Shown piece by piece: positions 11,151-21,719 of a DNA stretch of 26,182 bases. The notes under the pieces were generated by a model. That model was not told where the DNA came from and searched no databases. It saw only the letters and a program-made list of their open reading frames with translations. A program made the translations under genes and the position numbers. Numbering within the stretch: the stretch's first letter is position 1; each line of letters starts with the position of its first letter. The stretch is from Pezizomycotina sp. ARF18 (Eukaryota > Ascomycota). Location of the stretch: positions 1 to 26,182 of the forward strand of contig AZLU01000070.1 in assembly GCA_002224055.1 (NCBI GenBank). Direction: 5' to 3'.

Positions 11151-12126
11151 ATGCCGATGCACTGGAACGAAAGAGCGGATGCCAGGGTCAGTATATCCAG
11201 CTAGCACATAAATACATATATAATTTCCCAACAAAATACTAATATGATCTCTGCCATTTTCTATTAGCTCTTCGCAGCCGTTATAAAAATCCACAACATC
11301 AAAATAAACTACGAAAAAGTAGCAGAAATCATGGACCCGACTGCACCGCAAAAGCAATCTGCCACCGCGTCTCCAAGATCAAAGAAAAATGTAAAGGCGA
11401 TTTCGCAGGGATCAAGATAGAACCTATCCACGCCGCCGACGCTTTCATACCGAAACAGCAGCGAACGGCGTCCGTTTCGGCGTCTCGAGCGTTGCGCCGA
11501 CGCCGAAGGATGATGGCGCTTCTGTTACGTCGACGCCGAAGCGCAGGGGCAGGCCGCCGAAGTCGGCAACGTCGTCTGCGCTGAAGCGCACGAAGATGGA
11601 AGCGGAAACTGATAACGAAGGGGAGCAGCAACCCGCCGACCGCGGTTCGCCGAGTCTGAGGAAGAAGGCTAAGACTGCTAAGCGCAAGAAGGCCTTACCA
11701 TATTCTCCTGTATCGGCCATCGAATCGTTAGATTCGTCTACCAGCTCTTCGCCGGCGACTATCGATTCGGCTTCTAGTCCTCCGGAGATCTCAGCGAGCA
11801 ACCGTATAAAACCCATCCTACAGCCCAGCTTCTACTTTGACGACGTGGTTACGTCAGCCGCATCACCAAACGTGAACGTCAAAGTTGAAGCCAAGGAAGG
11901 AGAAATGTCGGAGTTGTTGCGCTTAGACGGCGACGGCGGCGATGACACGGCAACCTTGGCTATGTTAGGAGGTGAGAACGATGATGCTGCCTTCGGCATG
12001 CACAACGACCCGCAGATGTCCTTTGCGGATACGTACATGTCCTTTGACTTTTGCTTCCCCGATTGGGACCCCTCTTGCTTTGGTGGTGCTGAGGATTCGT
12101 TTGCTACTGTAGATTATAATGAGTAA
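11151..12126 (+). CDS. Gene E: two-exon Myb/SANT-like domain protein with AT-hook and acidic C-terminus (frame-broken)
   Basis: Exon 1 (11151-11186) encodes MPMHWNERADAR. The intron 11187-11267 has an unusual donor GTCAGT, a TACTAAT branch site and TTAG. Exon 2 continues LFAAVIKIHNIKINYEKVAE and IM. One missing C in the CCC at 11336-11338 then gives DCTAKAICHRVSKIKEKCKG, a textbook helix 3. A second missing base near 11464-11465 joins to SSVAPTPKDDGASVTSTPK, the AT-hook KRRGRPPKSA, and a long clean tail: RKKAKTAKRKKALPYSP, a Ser-rich block, VNVKVEAKEGE (psi-K-x-E), and an acidic/aromatic end FATVDYNE with TAA at 12124-12126. The tail reads without interruption for about 220 codons. It is the only plus-strand member in the left half. 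Probably a nuclear DNA-binding protein; possible activation-type acidic end, by inference only. Confidence 0.7.
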
Positions 12127-13323
12127 GAAAAGAGGAAAAGAGATTTTAAACAAATGGTTTCGGCGTTTAACAAAAAAAGACAGCAAAAACAACAAAATAT
12201 TTTCATTCAGTATTTTCAGTTTTCAGTTTTCTTTCGCCTGCAACAGGATCGACTTTGGTCGATACTCCCCTGGTTTTTTGCTTTCAATTTGATCGGTTCT
12301 TTTGCGTCGTTCATTGTTCGGTTTTCTTATTGCTTTGTTGCTGTTTCATATCTCCAAAGTTTCTCATCTTTCTGTTTTGTGGTTTTCTTCTATTCATCTG
12401 TTTGCTTCTTCAAATGGCAGCTTTTCTACTTCGGGCTTTGTTTTTCTTATACGGCATCGTAAACGCTTTTTGTTTCTGCTTGGGGGTTTTTATTCTTCTG
12501 TTGCTTCGAAATCTTCTCTCATTAATATTGCATGTATTGGTCCGATCTTTTCTCCAGAAAAAAAAAAAAAACCTATCGTCATTCTTCCCGGTTCTCTTCA
12601 TCTCTTTCGATTTTCAACAAATTACTTTCTATCTCTTTGTTATCCTTACGAATGTTTACGAGTCAAATAAAAATCCTGTACAATAGTCCAAACACAATCA
12701 AATATAAGAAGGCCTACTAGAGGTCTTGGTTTACTTCCCCTGGGAGGGTTATAGCCAAATTTCATCAAGAATTGCTTTCACCAAGGTAGACGTCAGTGAA
12801 TTCAAACCTAGGAGTGTTTAAAAATATTGATGTTTCATATTATTACTTGGTATTTATTATTGACTTTATTATACATGGTATTTCAACGCGAAGACATTTG
12901 GGTAAAGAAATATAACACTCAAGTAAGAAATGGTTCCGTGAAAAAGAGGGAAGATATGATATACATACAGAATCAAAAGGAAAATACATGACCCAAAAAT
13001 TTTACACTCCGTTTGACGTCTAAATCTCAAAGCAACAGGAAAGGGAAAGAGAAAAGGGAATATTATTACTACTACTATTTGATCGCTCCACAAAAGTAGA
13101 TCAAGAAGAAAACGGCCAGCACAGATTAAAATAAAGGCTTCGCAATTAAGGTATTTTTGTTTTGCGGAGAAAAAAGAGAAAGCAAGAAAGGCGAGCGAAA
13201 AGAAATGATAATAAGAGTACGAGCTTTATTCGCTCCTTCAAGAAGCGTACAAACTACATAAAAAAATTAGTTAGCTTCCATCCCTCATTCAATCCAACTA
13301 ATAAAGAGAAACAGAGAAAATAC
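12127..13323. other. T-rich convergent spacer between E and F
   Basis: Genes E and F converge here, so both 3' ends lie in this stretch. It is T-rich on the plus strand over 12190-12690, which creates hydrophobic-looking false frames in several phases at once. No gene is supported. Confidence 0.55.
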
Positions 13324-13976
13324 TTACTCCTCATCCTCATCCTCCTCCTCTTCCCTCGTCATATCCACAACTCCGACCGGCCCTTACTCTGTCCTTGCGC
13401 CTCCCCTTAAATAGCTTCCTCCGCGTCGCATCGCCCTCTTTATCCTCCTGCGCATCGACGTCCACAACCTCGACGTCTGGTTTAACCCGCTGCTTCTTCG
13501 ACGGACTCTGCTGCTCCGGCTGAACAGCGGCACTGGCGCTACCGTAGTCGGCATTGTTGCTGTTATCCGGTGGCTGTATCATGACCTCGTCGTCGTCCTG
13601 CTCCGCTAGCTTCCGCTTATTCTTCGATGGCGTGCCGTTAGGTGTTTTGGGAGACCGGCGCCGCGGGGTTTTCGGGTGTAGCGTTACCCGGCCGGCGGAT
13701 CTTTTGCCAGTGCTGCCTGCAATGTGTCTCGTTTTCGATTAGCTATGGACCTTTTCAATTTGGTATGGAAATGAAAGGAAAGTGTGCTAAACTTCTGAAG
13801 GTAAGTAAGAGAATTGCAACAAAAAGAGGAAGCAAAACAGACCGGCACGCCTCGTGCGTGTACCCCTTCCCCATCTTCGCGGACACCTGGTGCCAGTTCG
13901 GCAGCTTTTTAATGTCGAGTAGGTCTATGATAGCGAGCAGCAGCTGCTTTTCGTCCTCGGAACTCCAGACGGGCAT
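13324..13976 (-). CDS. Gene F: two-exon Myb/SANT-like domain protein with TP-rich basic tail
   Basis: Exon 1 (13976-13843) encodes MPVWSSEDEKQLLLAIIDLL, then NWHQVSAKMGKGYTHEACR: helices 1 and 2 and the start of helix 3, with conserved Trp at both ends. The intron has donor GTCTGT at 13842, a CTAAT branch site and two acceptors four bases apart (ending at 13717 or 13713). The upstream acceptor keeps helix 3 (QHWQKIRRPG) but then needs two missing bases in 13669-13676 to reach the tail. The downstream one enters the tail frame directly but loses helix 3. The tail reads KTPRRRSPKTPNGTPSKNKR, AEQDDDEVM, SPSKKQRVKPDVEVVDVD. It ends at TGA 13339-13337 or, after a further shift, in an acidic run TREEEEDEDEE with TAA at 13326-13324. 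Best-preserved domain of the left half; DNA binding inferred from family. Confidence 0.7.
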
Positions 13977-14923
13977 GGTTGCTGCTTATATGTAATATAT
14001 AGAGGTTTGGTAAGGTGTTTTGTTTACTACTGCTAGCAGCCGAGCAGCGACAAAAATGAAAAGTTTTAGGACTCGGCGGGGGGCAGGGGTTCAGAAAGGA
14101 CGCAGTCAGAAGGAAAGGCAGAAAAGAAAGCGGAATCCTTGGAGTATGATCGTGATGCTTCAAGGGTCTTTGATTCGATAGACCCTCTTTGCTCAGCTCA
14201 GGGCGGCACAGAGGTGAAGGGAAAAAAGAAGGAAAGAATAGAAGGAAAAAGGTGCGTGTATAGGTGTGGGGAGTTAATGGTTGCTAAGGGAAAAAAAAAA
14301 AAAAAAAAACATAAGCGAAGAGAGAGGAAGGAAAAGAAACCACCACTAAATTTAGACGAAGCAAAGCAAAAAGTATTCAGAGAAACATCAGGAACAGGAA
14401 CTGCTTATTTTTTTTATTTCCTTCTTCCTCTATTTCTTCTTTTTTTCTTCTTCCCTTGTCCTTGCTCTGCGAAAAAAATATATATATATATGACCAGCTT
14501 TTCTTTTTGTGCTAATTCATAAGAATATTTCCAGCCATGCGGTTTATTCTCTCGATAAGGGGAAATATTTCGCTGAAGCCTCGTCTTCCGTTCCTCTTTC
14601 ATATTTCATCACGTTTATTGGTTGCTTTTTTTTTTTTTTTTTTTTTTGTTTTTCATTCCTTTGTCTAGCTAGAGTTCTGTGGTTCTATATCTCGGGTCTC
14701 AACATCGAGTTCCCCCGTTGGGGTGGTGGGGCAGTTCCTTTTTTTTCTGTCGCATCGTCTTACTCGATTTTTACGCGTAAAGTGGTCCATTACTTTCTAT
14801 ACTGACGTTACGATAAGAAACAGCCCACTTCTGCTCATTCGATATTGATAAATGATAGGTATGAAGCGATGAATAAAAGCGGCGGGAAAGAGCAGGTTCT
14901 GTCCTTTTGATGGTCAAGTTGGC

Positions 14924-14949
14924 TTTCTTGCAAGAAATTCTTGCAAGAA
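14924..14949. repeat. Two back-to-back palindromes
   Basis: TTTCTTGCAAGAAA is a perfect palindrome, followed at once by TTCTTGCAAGAA, also palindromic. Together they make a duplicated dyad. This could be a duplicated protein-binding site or chance in low-complexity DNA. Confidence 0.6.
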
Positions 14950-15210
14950 ATATAAGCAAAAGCAGGAATGAAAATCGACCGGCGACTCAGCAGCTTGCGA
15001 ATGCCTCGAATTATGCTTCCTTTGATTCGAAGACTCAGAACTTCAAAAAATTTTTTGCTTGAAATTTTTTTGGCTTCCTACTTTGTAAATGGCCATTTTA
15101 GTGGCCGGGAAGGATTTCGCAAATAGTCAAGAAGCAAGAGGACAGGAATCCAAGAATCCAGGCTCATGATATGACGCCTCTTCCCTGCAAAAAAGCAATC
15201 GTTTTAGGAA

Positions 15211-15236
15211 GAGTTGGTCCGCTACATGACCAACTC
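15211..15236. repeat. 9-bp inverted repeat
   Basis: GAGTTGGTC and GACCAACTC are exact reverse complements around an 8-base loop. There is no following T-run or gene end to suggest a function. Confidence 0.5.
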
Positions 15237-15377
15237 ATTTACAGGGGATAAATTTTCCCAATCGACAATCGCCAAAGTATCTCATATGACTACAACGTCT
15301 CTGCGTTAACAAGATGGTGAGGGGATTTTTGAAGGGAAAAAATCTTTACGGCATTCCGTGTGCCGTAAGTACACCAC

Positions 15378-15434
15378 CATCCTGTCCACCGCCTCCTTTT
15401 TTTTTTCTCATTTTCTTGTTTCATGGACAGGATG
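15378..15434. repeat. 11-bp inverted repeat
   Basis: CATCCTGTCCA (15378-15388) and TGGACAGGATG (15424-15434) are exact reverse complements separated by 35 bases that include a T-run. It may be a hairpin or a remnant of a small element; no coding content lies between the arms. Confidence 0.5.
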
Positions 15435-16093
15435 AGCGGGAACTTATCCGGTATTGGCCGCATTTTTTTTTTAGGTGCGTGTGCTAATTTCCAGTGCTGT
15501 GATTTGACCTACAGGAAGACAAATACAAGTGCAGAGCTGTAGCCCTTGCATAGAAAGTACGCCTGTTCTTTACGGACCTTTACGCGTTTCTTTCGCGTTT
15601 TTAGCATTGGGTGGGAACTGTCCTGTGTGCCACTGTTTTGAAGCTCTTCCCGGGTATCGCCAAGTTTGACCACCGGCGGTCCACTCGGGGAGAACCTATA
15701 CCACAATTTTATCACCACCAATATCTAAAAAGAGAATATTTCCAAATCGAGCGCGCGTCGCGGGACCTTTTTGCAAAGTCAAACTAGGAAGACGCGGTGA
15801 AGGAAATTAGAGAAAATCTTTGGCGTTAAAAGGTACTGTCCAAGTTATTGCCTATCCCAGTCCTCCGTTTCAAGGGTCGATTGCGCGGCATTCTACATTG
15901 TAATGAGGAGCAACGAACGGCTTTTTTTTATTTCGAGCGGTGGGTCAAGATAATTCTGCTGCCAGAATTGCACAGCCAAAGTATCTTCTTTTCCCTTCCA
16001 ACAATGAACTTTGGAAAGGAATCAACCATCTTTATTGCAAAATGCTCTCCCACACTACGTTGCTTCGAAGTCCGTAAGGAAGATGTGGAAAGC

Positions 16094-16100
16094 TATATAA
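16094..16100 (+). promoter_or_regulatory. Possible TATA box of gene G
   Basis: TATATAA lies about 275 bases before the ATG of gene G and is followed by pyrimidine-rich sequence. A second TATA-like stretch at 16355-16370 is too close to the ATG to be the core promoter. This is inference from position only. Confidence 0.3.
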
Positions 16101-16375
16101 ACCATTCCCGCTCCTCTTTTACAGGCTGTCAATGCCAGTTTCTCCTCAGCAGCCAGCAGCGACTTGAACATCCTCAGCTTCTTCCTACAACTCTTTCCTT
16201 TCCTAGCGACTTGTACCCAACCTTGAACACCTTGAACACCACTTTCTCATAATATATCCTCCTTCGAGCTTTTCAAAACTTGATTTCCAAGATTACTTTC
16301 GCTTAAGCATTTCCTTATCTTATCGCACTTTGATATAGCTTAAAGCTCCCACCATATATAAATATAATATTCACC

Positions 16376-16926
16376 ATGCCTTCCAAGCTCACCGCCGACC
16401 AGAACTCTCTTTTCCTGTACACTATCATTAAGACGGCTGACCTCAAATCTGTAAGTCATCCCTAATATCTTTATTAATTTATTTTATATTACTTCTTTAA
16501 ATGTTTTCACAAAGCTAATATGATTCTCACTTATAGATCCAATGGAACCAAGTCGGCAAACAATTCAACCTTACCAACCAAGCTGCTACATGCGCTTCTC
16601 CCGCCTCCGCACCGTTATGGAAAAGGAACTCCAGCTTCTCGACTCTAAAATGGCCGCGAACCCCGTTCCTTTAACTCCCAAGAAGAACTCTTCGCCTTCG
16701 AAGCCCCGGCAGCCGAAAAATAAGGGTAAGGCTGCGGCAGCGGCGACAGCAGCAGCTGTGTTGCTTCACCTAACTCGAAAACAACGGCTTCATGAGCTTC
16801 GATTCGGCTACCAGCACGATGAGCTTCACGAGCGGCTCCGAGTCTCCGTCCAAGAAGAGGAGGCTGGAAGAGGATGCGGATATTGAAGAGCTTAGTGAGG
16901 CGAGCTATGGCGTTTACACAGAGTAA
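16376..16926 (+). CDS. Gene G: two-exon Myb-like domain protein with Pro/Lys and acidic tail (frame-broken)
   Basis: The start context CACCATG is good. Exon 1 (16376-16450) encodes MPSKLTADQNSLFLYTIIKT and ADLKS. The intron 16451-16536 has GTAAGT, CTAAT and ATAG. Exon 2 opens IQWNQVGKQFNLTNQAAT. One missing base near 16588-16591 then gives MRFSRLRTVMEKELQLLDSK, completing helix 3. The tail continues VPLTPKKNSSPSKPRQPKNK. After shifts near 16746 and 16782 come CVASPNSK, a Ser/Thr-rich block, the putative nuclear localisation segment SPSKKRRLEEDADIEEL and the end EASYGVYTE with TAA at 16924-16926. The intron lies exactly before the (I/V)(Q/D)(W/Y/F) motif, as in H, J, K and domain 2 of I. Smallest broken member; probable nuclear DNA-binding protein. 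Confidence 0.7.
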
Positions 16927-17946
16927 ATTGTCCTCTAAGGGTCCCATTTGACGGCCTCTATAATAATGATTGGGTTTTTTTGGCGTCTGTTCTATTTTTT
17001 CGGTTGACTTTTCTTTTTGATATTCTGGTGAAATTGAACCGCTGGTTTTTCTCTTTGGTTCTTTCGGCTCCTGTCCTTTTGTCGTTTGTTCATGATCAAA
17101 TTTACATGGCTAAATATATGGTTGTTTTGCTTCAATTATTTTTTTCATTTATTGTCTTCTCGTCTTGCGAAAAGTTCTTAATATTCTTTCCTTTCGAGCT
17201 TCTATTTCGCAATATCTTCTTCAACATCGCCTCGTTTCCAAATTGTCAAAGATTGCTTTACATCATTGTTAAATAGTATTCTTCCTATTATCTACTTCTT
17301 CCAGTGCATAGATTTTCCTAATTATTCTCCATAAATCCATACTCGAGAAGGGCGCTTGGCTTCCTCTAGATTTCAAGAATCCAACTCGAAAATTCTTGAG
17401 AGAAAAAGTTGAATGAGACGGAATAGGAAACGGTGTAGAATAGACTAATAGACAGGGTAACAACTGGATGTCACTAGTATCTCCTCGAATTTTCCCTTTC
17501 CTGCTTCCCTCACTGCATATCCAACTAGCCTGTTGGAGTGTTCTAGCCCTCTCCAATTTCCTCGCACCATGGGCACTTTTACCAGGCTCGGGTTCTATTC
17601 GTGGGTGCTTCCAGCCATTTACAGACCCTTCTTTCACCAGGGCTACTCTCGACCACCACATTTTCAAGTTATTTTGCCAATTCGTCGACCCACTAGCAGT
17701 CCCATACCTACTAAGTACTTAATACTTTCTACAATTCCCCCCCTTCCAAGCCCACTACACAGTACTTCTGAATAAATTTGATACTCTTCTCATTTTCCTC
17801 TCGATACATATTCAGCAAACATTCATCCCGTTCTCAAAATCGTATGAACTTTTTTTTTGAATATTTTCAAGTCTAAAATATCTCAGCAAAACCAAAGCAG
17901 ACAGAAAACCTCACCGTAAGATTTCAATACAGAGTAAGAATTTGCA
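16927..17946. other. Spacer between G and H
   Basis: No gene is recognised. The plus strand is T/C-rich just after G (3' untranslated region likely). Overlapping frames at 17269-17775 occur on both strands with no start context, intron signals or family resemblance. Confidence 0.5.
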
Positions 17947-18557
17947 ATGCCGCCGTCAGCCTCTTATTCCCAGAATCCCGCGCCGTTCTTGATGTCTGTC
18001 ATCAGGCACTCTGATATCAGCAAGGTAACATCAACATTTCCATTTACATGCAATACTCCTATACACGATCATATATTCATAATCACTTTCCGGTATCCTA
18101 TAAGAAGAAAAGACATATTCACTTGAAAACTTGTACGATAATTTTTAGGTTGATTACGAAGCCATCGGCCGCGAAGCCGGCATCACCGCGCACTCCGCCT
18201 ACTGCCGCCTCAACGAGCTCAAAAAGAAACTAAAATCCGACTCCGATTCCTCTTCCCCCGCGACTACGCCTAGAAGCCGCGTACTCCCAGTAGTAAAAAT
18301 AAAGCTACGCCGAAGAAGAGGAAGGAAGAAGATGACGACGAAGTTGAAATGCAAGCGCAGATGAGGGATGAAGTCAACGCTAGCCCTACGAAGAAGGCGA
18401 AGGTTAAAGATGAGAAAGTGCAGAAGGTATGGATGTTAAGGAGAAGGAAGAGCAGGGGCAGCAGGTGAAGGTTAAGACGGAGGGGAGACAGAGGGTTCCG
18501 TTGAGGAGGGCTGTTGTTCAGGAGGAGGAAGAGGAGAGCGATGGGGTTATTGATTGA
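17947..18557 (+). CDS. Gene H: two-exon Myb-like domain protein with Lys/Glu-rich tail (frame-broken tail)
   Basis: Exon 1 (17947-18024) encodes MPPSASYSQNPAPFLMSVIR and HSDISK. The intron 18025-18148 has GTAACA and a T-rich tract ending TTTTTAG. Exon 2 reads VDYEAIGREAGITAHSAYCR and LNELKKKLKSD without any break, so the whole DNA-binding domain is intact. The tail shifts frame near 18279-18283 (one missing base) into TPSSKNKATPKKRKEEDDDE and SPTKKAKVKDEKVQK, and again near 18428-18432 into DVKEKEEQGQQVKVKTEGR. It ends EEEEESDGVID with TGA at 18555-18557. Without correction the domain frame would run on as an Arg/Lys-rich extension to a TGA near 18371. The domain resembles the fungal Myb-like family with the K|VD intron. 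Nuclear DNA or chromatin binding is inferred. Confidence 0.73.
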
Positions 18558-19431
18558 AGCAGTGGTAATAATCGTTTGAGCTTTTGCAATTCTTTTGATA
18601 TTCATGATGACCTCGAGAAGGAGAAATATGTTTGGTCAGATACCTATATTCATTTTGCTTTTCTTCTCTTCTCTGCCTTGTGGTATCTACGGAAAATCTA
18701 TTCTACAATCTACCTTACCGGAAGCATTCGAGTTTACGGATTATATTGAAGAATCTCCGCTATCTCTAACGGCTCTATCTACAAAAATTATTTAGTTACC
18801 AATCAATAATGATAACGTCACGAATATTCCCGGATGCTACTTCTATTGGATTCAGCAGAGATTCGTTTGATTCTGAAATTTGCCTGAATAGTAAAAAAGA
18901 CTTTTCTTTTTGGCACCTTAAACCTATTCATGACTCTAAGAGAATTGATTCAAGAGCTACCTAAATTAACAATAATCCCAATACTACTATAATATTCTCT
19001 GTTTCTAGATATTTCTTACTGAGATCCGAGTACATGAGCACGTCCGGTCTTTTTCGTGAATATCATTTATTATTATAAACTATATAGAAACTAGTCTCGC
19101 TTACTACTAACAGCAACCGAGTGAAAAAAATCGCGATTAGAAAGTTCATGAAGATTTTCTATACTTAAAGTATTATTGTTTCGCTTTAAAAAAGAAATAA
19201 AAATTCATACGGCGGCTGGTTCCAGAATCCACTATTTGTGCCAGTCTCCACATATTCTCTGAGTCCAGCCCCCTATAATCTCGTGCCCCCTTAATTAATT
19301 CCCTCCGATCACATAAAAATAAAAATATTCCATCTTCCACCCGAGCCTCACATTATTTATTCACCGCCAGCACTTCACAACCACCAGCATATCTTCACAG
19401 TTGTATATCAAGAGTAGAAAGAAAGCCAAAG
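18558..19431. other. Spacer between H and I
   Basis: No gene is recognised. It is A+T-rich. The last 100 bases before gene I are C/A-rich (CACTTCACAACCACCAGC) and look like a 5' untranslated region. Confidence 0.5.
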
Positions 19432-20688
19432 ATGGTGGTCTCAGACGAAGTATTCCTCATGTCGTGCTTGAAGCATACGCACTACAATGCGCCTCTGGGG
19501 CGAAGGTAAAGTAAATATCTATTTATACATATTGCAAACCCTCTATTAACGGATTAAAAAATAAAATATATGACTGTTGACTACAGCGCCGTCGCCGCAG
19601 CGTTCGGGTATGCCTCGAAAAAGTAGCCTACAACCGCCTGACGAAGCTCAAGAAGGACGCCGCCAGCGGGAACGTCGACGAAGCGGCCAGGCATTCCGAC
19701 TGCGCTTTCATCTTGTGCTGCATGCAGCACAGCAATGGCAAAGTAAGTATTAAAGTGATGCTTTTTCTTTCAATTAATTTTTTGTTATTAATATTATTTT
19801 ATTTATTTTTCTTTCTTTATTTCTTCATATATTAGTTTCTTCTTAAGTATTAATAGTTAAATTTTTTTCATTTTCTTTTTTTTTTAAAAAAAAAAAAAAA
19901 AAAAAAAAGGTCGATGGTAAAGCGGTCGCAGCGGACATTGGCTACGCTTCAGAGAAAGTAGTCAACAACAGGCTCACGAAGCTGCGAAAAGAAAATCCGT
20001 ATAATATCCCCCAAGTGGGCAGCAGCAACAATAGCGGTGAGAGAGGTATAGCTAGCGGTGGTGCCATAGGTAGTGGTGGTGAAAATAGCCTTGAAACGTT
20101 CTGGGAGCAAGTTGGCGCCGCAGCGTCCAGCGGAGCTAGCCCCGGTGAAAGAGCTGAAGACGGAAGCCCCGCTGCGAACCCACTCTGGAGGAAAAGAGGT
20201 AGGCCACGAAAGGACCCAAGCCAACCTAGACAAGCAACGGCACCAAAGCGCACAATATCTGGTGAAGACGAACAACAGCAACAACAACAATTTCGATCGC
20301 AACAACAGAGCACCGCGAAGGGGATCACGAAAAGGACAAAGGGAAAGGTAGAGTTGGTAGTAAGCCGACGGGGAGTTCGGCGGATATGACAGCGGGAGGA
20401 GGGGAGAAGGGTAGACCACAAAAGCGCGTTCTAGAGCTCGAGGGTCAAGGCCCAGCACTTGCCAGAGTTGCTCATAGCGGGGAGGGTGTGGTGGAAATGA
20501 GGGGCAATGTTGCACTTCAGACCACGAAAGGAGCAAAGTTGGGAATAGTCCGACAAAACGGTCAAAAATCGATCTGGTGGATTGGAAAGATACCTAGGAA
20601 AAGAAAAGGAATCGTGTTGGAGCACGTGGTTTGTTGGCTAGGGCCAAACAAACGGATTTTTTTGTTTGCTAATAGGTTTGGCAAATAA
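19432..20688 (+). CDS. Gene I: three-exon protein with two tandem Myb-like domains, AT-hooks and poly-Gln
   Basis: Exon 1 (19432-19505) encodes MVVSDEVFLMSCLKHTHYN. Intron 1 (19506-19586) ends CTACAG. Exon 2 gives AVAAAFGYAS. One missing A in the A-run 19618-19622 then gives KVAYNRLTKLKKDA, completing domain 1, and CAFILCCMQHSNGK, helix 1 of a second domain. Intron 2 (19743-19909) begins GTAAGT and ends in a 23-A run before AG. Exon 3 reads VDGKAVAADIGYASEKVVNN and RLTKLRKE, then runs clean to TGA 20387-20389. It contains Gly/Ser-rich linkers, a canonical AT-hook KRGRPRKDPS and Q6 and Q3 runs. One missing G at 20347-20348 would continue it as SKPTGSSADMTAGGGEKGRP, with a second AT-hook-like KGRPQKR, to TAA at 20686-20688. 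The two domains share GYAS-x-KV-x-x-NRLTKL(K/R)K, so they arose by internal duplication. Only two-domain member; likely bivalent DNA binding, by inference. Confidence 0.72.
19743..19909 (+). other. Intron 2 of gene I with poly-A acceptor tract
   Basis: The donor is GTAAGT. The end is a T10 block (19876-19885), a 23-A block (19886-19908) and the acceptor G. The reading frame on both sides and the homology to domain 1 fix the borders. The adenine tract next to the 3' splice site is unusual. Confidence 0.65.
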
Positions 20689-21719
20689 AGGAAGCAAGAT
20701 GTTTAAAGGAGGTTCCATAATGCAGGATAAAAGAGAAATCCATATTCCTTTTCCTTCTATTACATAACTGTGTCTTATTTGGCAGGAATAAAAAAAGCCT
20801 TCGCCATTTGCATCCACTCAAACAAGATATATTAAAAAAAAAAAAAAAAAAAAAAGAGATCCGGGTATGCGGCGGATATGAGTTAGTGGTGAAATTAAAA
20901 CAGAGAGGCGGAGACAGCGAACGAAAAAAGCTTGGTTATTTAGCTTTCTTGAATGAATATCTTTCGCGATAAACCGTATTGAAATTCTGTATAGAATATA
21001 TTGTGGATATGCGCGAGCTCCATTTCGTAGTTTATCCGCAGCGCCCACATATGTGTGCGAATAGGTCCTTGACGACACCACGGAAAAGAAACAGTAGGCG
21101 CAGATTACAAAAAGGGAATAACGCCAACAAAACTGATAACTGAGGGGCGTCACCTCCAAGCTTTCTTAAGCTAGTCTAAAGCAGGTTTGATCGAGAAGAA
21201 AGTACCCTTACTTACGCTCAGGCCACTAGCTTGTGTTTAGCTAGAATGCGTGTATTCTTATCGTGAAAGTCTCCAGGCTAGTTGGTCTAAGTGAAAGTGG
21301 TATTCTTTGATGGTCTTCTGAAGAAAAACGAGTAGGGATTTGGCCATCTCGTTTGGTTTGATTTTTCTCCTGAGGGTTCATTGATGCATGGTCCGCTTTA
21401 TTGTGCTTCATGTCCCAATTGCATGCCATCCAAAGATACTCCAGTATAGGATTCGTTTTGGAACATATATTATTATTCGGTCCCAAGCTGTTGGTATTTG
21501 TCTGTAGATTCCTTTGTCCCGAAAAATACAGAAAGGAAAAAGAAAAAGAAGAAAAAGAAAAGAAAACTAGGTGAAAAAAAGCAAAGAGGTATATCAGAGG
21601 ACAACCTTACCCAATACTTTGTTCTCTGCTCGGAGCGATTGTCACGGACCGTAGAAAACCAGTTCTCTGGGTCTTCCTAGTATTTTCTGTTATATTTCTG
21701 CCTCACAAGTTTTCGCACA

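Larger units (their letters stand above)
13977..16375. other. Gene-poor spacer between the divergent F and G
   Basis: This holds the promoters of F (minus) and G (plus). I see A- and T-runs (14291-14309 and 14626-14647), back-to-back palindromes (14924-14949), a 9-bp inverted repeat (15211-15236), an 11-bp inverted repeat (15378-15434), and a TATA-like TATATAA at 16094-16100. A 134-codon frame at 15848-16252 has no ATG and overlaps the presumed promoter, so I do not call it. Confidence 0.5.

Noticed and set aside
12154-12720. Several Phe/Leu-rich frames in three phases after gene E
   Set aside because: All are caused by a T-rich strand in the convergent 3' flank. They overlap each other and lack motifs.
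15848-16252. 134-codon open frame before gene G
   Set aside because: It starts at TTG and overlaps the TATA-like box and presumed leader of gene G. It has no family features.
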